From JBHGBB01 sp041946755 (GTDB lineage Bacteria; UBP4; UBA4092; JAOAEQ01), in NCBI GenBank assembly GCA_041946755.1, contig JBHGBB010000162.1:1-9505 (forward strand): a DNA stretch of 9,505 nt, written 5' to 3'. The position numbers and the translations under genes were made by a program. Of the stretch, positions 6,022 through 9,505 are shown piece by piece (position 1 is the first letter of the stretch; each line of letters starts with the position of its first letter). The notes under the pieces were generated by a model. It was not told the DNA's origin. It did not search any database and worked only from the letters and a program-made list of their open reading frames with translations.

Positions 6022-6947
6022 CATTTGGTTTGAAACCACTGGATAGTCTGTTGTAAACCTTCATCCAGTGATACCTTCGGCTCCCAACCGAGGAGCTTTT
6101 TCGCTAAATTAATATCCGGCTGCCGTTGTTTCGGATCATCTACTGGCAGCGGTTTATATATTATCTGGCATTTATCTCCAGTTAACCGGTTAATTTTCTT
6201 AGCAAACTCTAGAATCGACATTTCATTCGGATTCCCGAGATTAACCGGTTCATGATATTCGGTCTGGAGCAACCGACATATTCCTTCAACTAAATCAGAG
6301 ACATAACAGAAACTGCGGGTCTGCGACCCGTCACCGAAAACCGTTAACGGCTGACTGGTTAACGCCTGATAGATAAAATTGGGAACGACCCTACCATCAT
6401 TAATCCGCATCCGCGGTCCATAGGTATTAAATATCCGGATAATCTTTGTATTCAACCCATGGTACCGATGATATGCCATAGTCATAGCTTCAGCGAATCG
6501 TTTCGCTTCATCATACACTCCGCGGGGTCCTATCGGATTAACATTCCCCCAATATGACTCGGTTTGCGGATGAACTAATGGGTCTCCATATGTCTCAGAC
6601 GTTGAAGCGAGTAAAAAGGTTGCATTTTTTGATTTTGCTAGTCCTAATGCTTTATGTGTTCCTAAAGAACCGACTTTTAGGGTTTGTATTGGATATTCCA
6701 GATAATCTACCGGACTTGCTGGAGAAGCGAAATGGAGTACAAAATCGATTTTCCCATCAAGATAGATATATTCGGTAACATCCTGTTTAATAAATTTAAA
6801 CGGCTGATTGTGGAATTGAGCGATATTATCAGTATTTCCGGTAATCAGGTTATCTAAACAGATGATTTCATGACCTTCAGCAATCAACCGATCGCATAAA
6901 TGGGAACCGATGAATCCGGCTCCACCGGTAACAACAGTTCTTGGCAT
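5991..6947 (-). CDS. UDP-glucuronate decarboxylase (UDP-xylose synthase)
   Basis: An NAD-dependent extended SDR enzyme that decarboxylates UDP-glucuronate to UDP-xylose. From the ATG at 6947 it is 318 residues, the usual size. It shows the NAD motif GGAGFIGSH (8-16), HFASPASPVDY (72-82), STSETYGDP with S115/E118, the catalytic YxxxK pair (Y145, K149 in GVYDEAKR), RIFNTYGPRM (171-180), and GDGSQTRSFCYVSDLVEGI typical of UXS enzymes. The frame stays open upstream to a TTG (6977), but those ten extra codons come from a short tandem repeat and precede the conserved MPRTVVTGGAGF, so the ATG is preferred despite lacking a Shine-Dalgarno. Its C-terminal tail lies in a long inverted repeat. It sits upstream of ugd, whose product is its substrate. 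A dTDP-glucose dehydratase role is less likely. Confidence 0.92.
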   Translation of the reverse strand: MPRTVVTGGAGFIGSHLCDRLIAEGHEIICLDNLITGNTDNIAQFHNQPFKFIKQDVTEYIYLDGKIDFVLHFASPASPVDYLEYPIQTLKVGSLGTHKALGLAKSKNATFLLASTSETYGDPLVHPQTESYWGNVNPIGPRGVYDEAKRFAEAMTMAYHRYHGLNTKIIRIFNTYGPRMRINDGRVVPNFIYQALTSQPLTVFGDGSQTRSFCYVSDLVEGICRLLQTEYHEPVNLGNPNEMSILEFAKKINRLTGDKCQIIYKPLPVDDPKQRQPDINLAKKLLGWEPKVSLDEGLQQTIQWFQTKWQSEGVKTKS

Positions 6948-6955
6948 GATATATA

Positions 6956-6994
6956 AGTACCAAGTACCAAGTACCAAATACTAATATTGGTACT
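6956..6994. repeat. Tandem 7-mer repeat with hairpin between kinase and decarboxylase genes
   Basis: AGTACCA occurs three times head to tail (6956-6962, 6963-6969, 6970-6976), followed by a degenerate copy. The last unit pairs with a downstream inverted copy: AGTACCAA (6970-6977) with TTGGTACT (6987-6994), 9 nt loop. It fills much of the 72 nt gap and lies immediately upstream of the decarboxylase ATG, where a ribosome binding site would be expected. It is non-coding and explains a spurious N-terminal extension of that ORF. Confidence 0.7.
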
Positions 6995-7019
6995 TCATCC
7001 TTCGTACTTTGTCCTTTTG

Positions 7020-7883
7020 TCAGTTCTCCTGGATTTGGATTTGTAATCCGGTAAAATCGAAATGAAAGGGGATAATCTGGCATTTATCCTGCAAAACAGC
7101 TGTGATTTTCTTCTTATCTCCGATAAACAACAGGCTCCCTCCACCACCAGCACCACAAGCTTTCCCGGCTATTGCTCCATGCGCATATGCCAGTCGAAAT
7201 AACGATTCGATTTGGGTAGTAGAAACTTCCGGGGATAATTTCTTTTGCCCGCTCCAATTCAAATTGATGAGTTCGGCAAATTCTTTTAGATTACCTTGTT
7301 CTAATGCCGGTTTCATTTTTTGTGCTGCAGTTCTTATTTCAGTTAATCCGGCAGTCGTTTCCGGATTCCCCTCTTTAAAATTCTTCATCACCGTCATAAT
7401 AATATTGCTGGATAATCGGCTCTTCCCGGTATAACAAAGGACCATGTTTTTTTCCATTTCCCGAACAAAAGATGGTGAAACCGCGATCGGAGAAACATGG
7501 GTTTGGTCCATATTAAATGACATGTAATTTATACCGCCAATTGCCGAAGCATATTGGTCTTGACGGCCGCCGGCAATACCCAGCAGTTTCTCAAGCCAGA
7601 ACGATTTCTCGGCAATAGCGAAATTCTCGACTTGACTCTTAACCAATTTCAGCCAAACCACATTCATCGTTGCCGAGGTACCCAAGCCTGATGATATGGG
7701 AATATCGCTTCGATATTGAACCGTTATCCGGTCTTGTTCATCGATAACAAACTTCCCTTCGACATATTTGTCAATAGTCGCATTAACCACCGTTCCCCCA
7801 ACCTCTTCACAATACGGCGGGACATCGGTCCACCCTCCAGCGAAATCGATCCGTACCGGCGCTTTAACCTTAATCGTTTTCAT
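7020..7883 (-). CDS. GHMP-family sugar kinase (heptose/fucose kinase-like)
   Basis: A 287-residue ATP-dependent small-molecule kinase of the GHMP superfamily. The N-terminus APVRIDFAGGWTDVPPYCEE (about 8-27) is the form seen in D-glycero-D-manno-heptose 7-phosphate kinase (HddA) and in fucokinase domains. The ATP-loop motif is SSGLGTSAT (64-72), GGRQDQYASAIGG (105-117) likely carries the catalytic Asp109, and the C-terminal glycine motif is KACGAGGGGSLLFI (241-254). The sugar is therefore probable but its identity is not. It is shorter than HddA (about 330-340), with little sequence between the N-terminal sheet and the ATP loop. The frame opens at a TTG (7931), which would overlap the upstream gene; the ATG at 7883 directly before the conserved core is preferred. 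It starts 25 nt after the MEMO gene and precedes the UDP-xylose genes, consistent with a sugar-activation role. Confidence 0.85.
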   Translation of the reverse strand: MKTIKVKAPVRIDFAGGWTDVPPYCEEVGGTVVNATIDKYVEGKFVIDEQDRITVQYRSDIPISSGLGTSATMNVVWLKLVKSQVENFAIAEKSFWLEKLLGIAGGRQDQYASAIGGINYMSFNMDQTHVSPIAVSPSFVREMEKNMVLCYTGKSRLSSNIIMTVMKNFKEGNPETTAGLTEIRTAAQKMKPALEQGNLKEFAELINLNWSGQKKLSPEVSTTQIESLFRLAYAHGAIAGKACGAGGGGSLLFIGDKKKITAVLQDKCQIIPFHFDFTGLQIQIQEN

Positions 7884-7908
7884 AATAAAAACTCTGCTGC
7901 TGGTATCA

Positions 7909-8724
7909 TTACTTAATGAGTATTCCGGCAAATCCCCATACTTTAGAATAATCTCCGGTTACATCACCGGAAGTCCCATATTGTACCAGTTCCGCTTGTG
8001 ATGCACCGAGCTCCTTAACGGCAGTCAACATCGCAACTACCGCAGCATTTCCGCAGACTTTGGCTCCATACCGCCGCATGGTGATAATTACTTCTTGCGG
8101 TTCCAACCGAAGGATAGAATTTATGATTCGCTGGTCTTTCCGATTGGCCATCTCCTGCGATTCATCTTGTGTCAGGTCTGTGGTTGCAATAATGGTTACT
8201 GTCCGATTTAACGATGATACTGCACGTGCTATTGCATACCCCAATTCTACTCCAATCGAAACATCTTTTTGAACTGAAATAGATATCGGAACAATACTAA
8301 ATTTCTTTTTGGCAAAATATTGCAGCATTGGCAACTGGACTTCTATTGCATGTTCAGATACATGCGATTCCGGATTCTCTTTAAGCTCTTGGGCATTGAG
8401 TTGAATTTCTACCGCTAATTTCGTTTCTACCGCCACATCGCCAAGTGGAGTCTGCCAGATTCCGCGTGGGAAAATACTCATCGTTTCCCCTTTTCCGCTA
8501 TGATTCGGGCCAAGGATAATGATTGTTTCCGGAATTTGAACTCTCTGGTAGGTAGCGGCTAAGATTTTCCCACAATATTGATATCCGGAATGGGGAACTA
8601 CCATTCCCAATACCGGTTCCTGTAATCCTCTTTTTTTCGGTAGGAATGATAGGATCTGCGCTTTTAATTTCTGCGGATCGGCAGCATAAAAATGCCCGCT
8701 TACCGTTGGTTGTCGAATAATCAT
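7909..8724 (-). CDS. amrB: AmmeMemoRadiSam system protein B (MEMO1 family)
   Basis: From the ATG at 8724 this is 271 residues beginning MIIRQPTVSGHFYAADP, the usual MEMO N-terminus. Family marks are VVPHSGYQYCG (H45), LGPNHSGKG (H75), SEHAIEVQLP (123-132) and KVCGNAAV (C224). H45, H75 and C224 correspond to H49, H81 and C244 of human MEMO1. At the position of human D189-x-x-H192 this protein reads TTDLTQDE, so the Asp is kept but the His appears to be Gln186. MEMO proteins resemble LigB-type dioxygenases; in prokaryotes they occur with an AMMECR1-like protein and a radical SAM protein, neither visible here, and the reaction is unknown. The frame extends to an ATG at 8793, adding 23 residues without family similarity. 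Neither start has a clear Shine-Dalgarno. Confidence 0.88.
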   Translation of the reverse strand: MIIRQPTVSGHFYAADPQKLKAQILSFLPKKRGLQEPVLGMVVPHSGYQYCGKILAATYQRVQIPETIIILGPNHSGKGETMSIFPRGIWQTPLGDVAVETKLAVEIQLNAQELKENPESHVSEHAIEVQLPMLQYFAKKKFSIVPISISVQKDVSIGVELGYAIARAVSSLNRTVTIIATTDLTQDESQEMANRKDQRIINSILRLEPQEVIITMRRYGAKVCGNAAVVAMLTAVKELGASQAELVQYGTSGDVTGDYSKVWGFAGILIK

Positions 8725-8768
8725 AGAGCTAAACACAGATTTACAAAGATGAAAAGCTGCCACACGAA

Positions 8769-8809
8769 CACCGATAGCATCTGCATTCATCATGCATACT
8801 TAATCGGTG
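8769..8809. repeat. Short inverted repeat upstream of the MEMO gene
   Basis: CACCGAT (8769-8775) and ATCGGTG (8803-8809) are perfect reverse complements with a 27 nt loop, in the 97 nt between the HEAT-like gene's stop and the preferred MEMO start. If the upstream ATG (8793) were the real start, this would overlap the start region. Seven base pairs can arise by chance. Confidence 0.25.
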
Positions 8810-8821
8810 GTAATCACGAAA

Positions 8822-9505
8822 TTACATTTCCAGTCCTTCCGAGCTTTGTTCCCATGCAGAAATTATATAGCTGGTTAGTTCTTTCAATCCCGGTTGTACC
8901 GTAGTAACTTTACCGATATTTCCTAGCGAGAGCACAATTTCTCTCCGAACCTCATCATATTCCGCTAATTTTGCAGTATGCGCTAACGATTTTAATAGAT
9001 TTACCGTTTCATAGGTCAGCTCTTCAAAGTCTGCCGATTGCCCGAGGATTTCGCCAAATTCTCCTAGTCCTTTAGCAATCGATTCCGCACTGGCTGGCAT
9101 TTTCCGTTTCAAACATTGGTCACCAAGATTTCCTAAATCCCGCAAGATTTGCTTTGTTACGGTAGTCCAATCTTTTTTCCCCGAAACTTCTTTCCCAAAT
9201 TGATTGAGGATAGTGATGATTTCATTAACGGTAAACGTACTATGGGCTTTAATAGCATCTTCACCGATATCAGTAATCGCCTGATTAATATCAGTCAGTA
9301 TACTGTATCGAGAACTGCAAATTGCTGAAATACCAAACTGGCGCAAGTAGCGGAGTACAATCACTGGCGCATGCGGTTTGGAAATGAACGACCGGGCGAT
9401 TGATTCAAATCTTAACACAATCTGCCGTTTGCCGGTTTCATAAGGGATTTGTTCCGAGAGCCAGGCTAATTCCGCCAATCCTTTCTCAAACGTATCATAA
9501 TCATC
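8822..9505 (-). CDS. Helical HEAT-like protein of unknown function, C-terminal fragment
   Basis: The frame is open to the right window edge, giving 227 residues of a protein whose start is outside. I do not recognise a named family. The sequence is almost entirely predicted helix with recurring short motifs such as ITDIGEDAI, LRDLGNLGDQCL, KGLGEFGEIL and LSLGNIGKV, about 35-50 residues apart. This is the look of degenerate HEAT/ARM-type helical repeats used for protein binding. No membrane segments, signal peptide or catalytic motif are visible in the part seen. The in-frame TTG at 9478 is not a credible start because the frame continues upstream with similar sequence (DDYDTFEKG). It ends 97 nt before the preferred MEMO start and may be co-transcribed. 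Confidence 0.75.
   Translation of the reverse strand, partial: DDYDTFEKGLAELAWLSEQIPYETGKRQIVLRFESIARSFISKPHAPVIVLRYLRQFGISAICSSRYSILTDINQAITDIGEDAIKAHSTFTVNEIITILNQFGKEVSGKKDWTTVTKQILRDLGNLGDQCLKRKMPASAESIAKGLGEFGEILGQSADFEELTYETVNLLKSLAHTAKLAEYDEVRREIVLSLGNIGKVTTVQPGLKELTSYIISAWEQSSEGLEM

Noticed and set aside
6948..6977. TTG-started extension of the decarboxylase (VLGTWYLYI)
   Set aside because: The extra codons are translated tandem repeat and precede the conserved MPRTVVTGGAGF start.

Overview
All genes in this 9.5 kb window lie on the minus strand. The DNA is AT-rich to balanced and looks like the chromosome of an uncultured or environmental bacterium. Several things support a bacterial origin: signal-peptide-bearing WG-repeat proteins, a Shine-Dalgarno site (AAGGAGGT) before the UDP-glucose dehydrogenase, sigma70-like promoters, and a bacterial-type selenocysteine insertion signal. 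Palindromic elements in the gaps are of the kind common in metagenome-derived genomes. The phylum cannot be assigned from the sequence alone.

Layout in transcription order (right to left): C-terminal part of a helical, HEAT-like protein of unknown function (8822-9505, cut by the window edge); an AmmeMemoRadiSam/MEMO1-family protein (7909-8724); a GHMP-family sugar kinase (7020-7883); UDP-glucuronate decarboxylase (5991-6947); UDP-glucose 6-dehydrogenase (4571-5860); selenide, water dikinase SelD (3439-4485); a YdjM/DUF457 membrane protein (2790-3359); a secreted WG-repeat protein (1381-2703); a class I SAM methyltransferase (530-1225); and the N-terminus of a second WG-repeat protein (1-203, cut by the window edge).

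The clearest functional unit is the sugar-nucleotide pair: UDP-glucose to UDP-glucuronate (dehydrogenase) to UDP-xylose (decarboxylase). A GHMP sugar kinase lies upstream, which fits supply of activated sugars for a surface polysaccharide or glycan. SelD makes selenophosphate, the selenium donor for selenocysteine and selenouridine.

The most important correction is in selD. A plain ORF caller starts it at an internal GTG (4410) because an in-frame TGA lies at 4438-4440. Reading through that TGA as selenocysteine restores the SelD N-terminus, with the motif SCSG-U-AAK exactly where E. coli SelD has its catalytic Cys17. A plausible bacterial SECIS hairpin follows the TGA. SelD is therefore itself a selenoprotein, and the host should decode UGA as Sec.

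The gaps hold an unusual density of inverted repeats: a nested palindrome at 294-374, a multi-hairpin palindrome at 390-495, another at 1290-1363, and a long imperfect inverted repeat at 5934-6021 that supplies the last codons of the decarboxylase gene.
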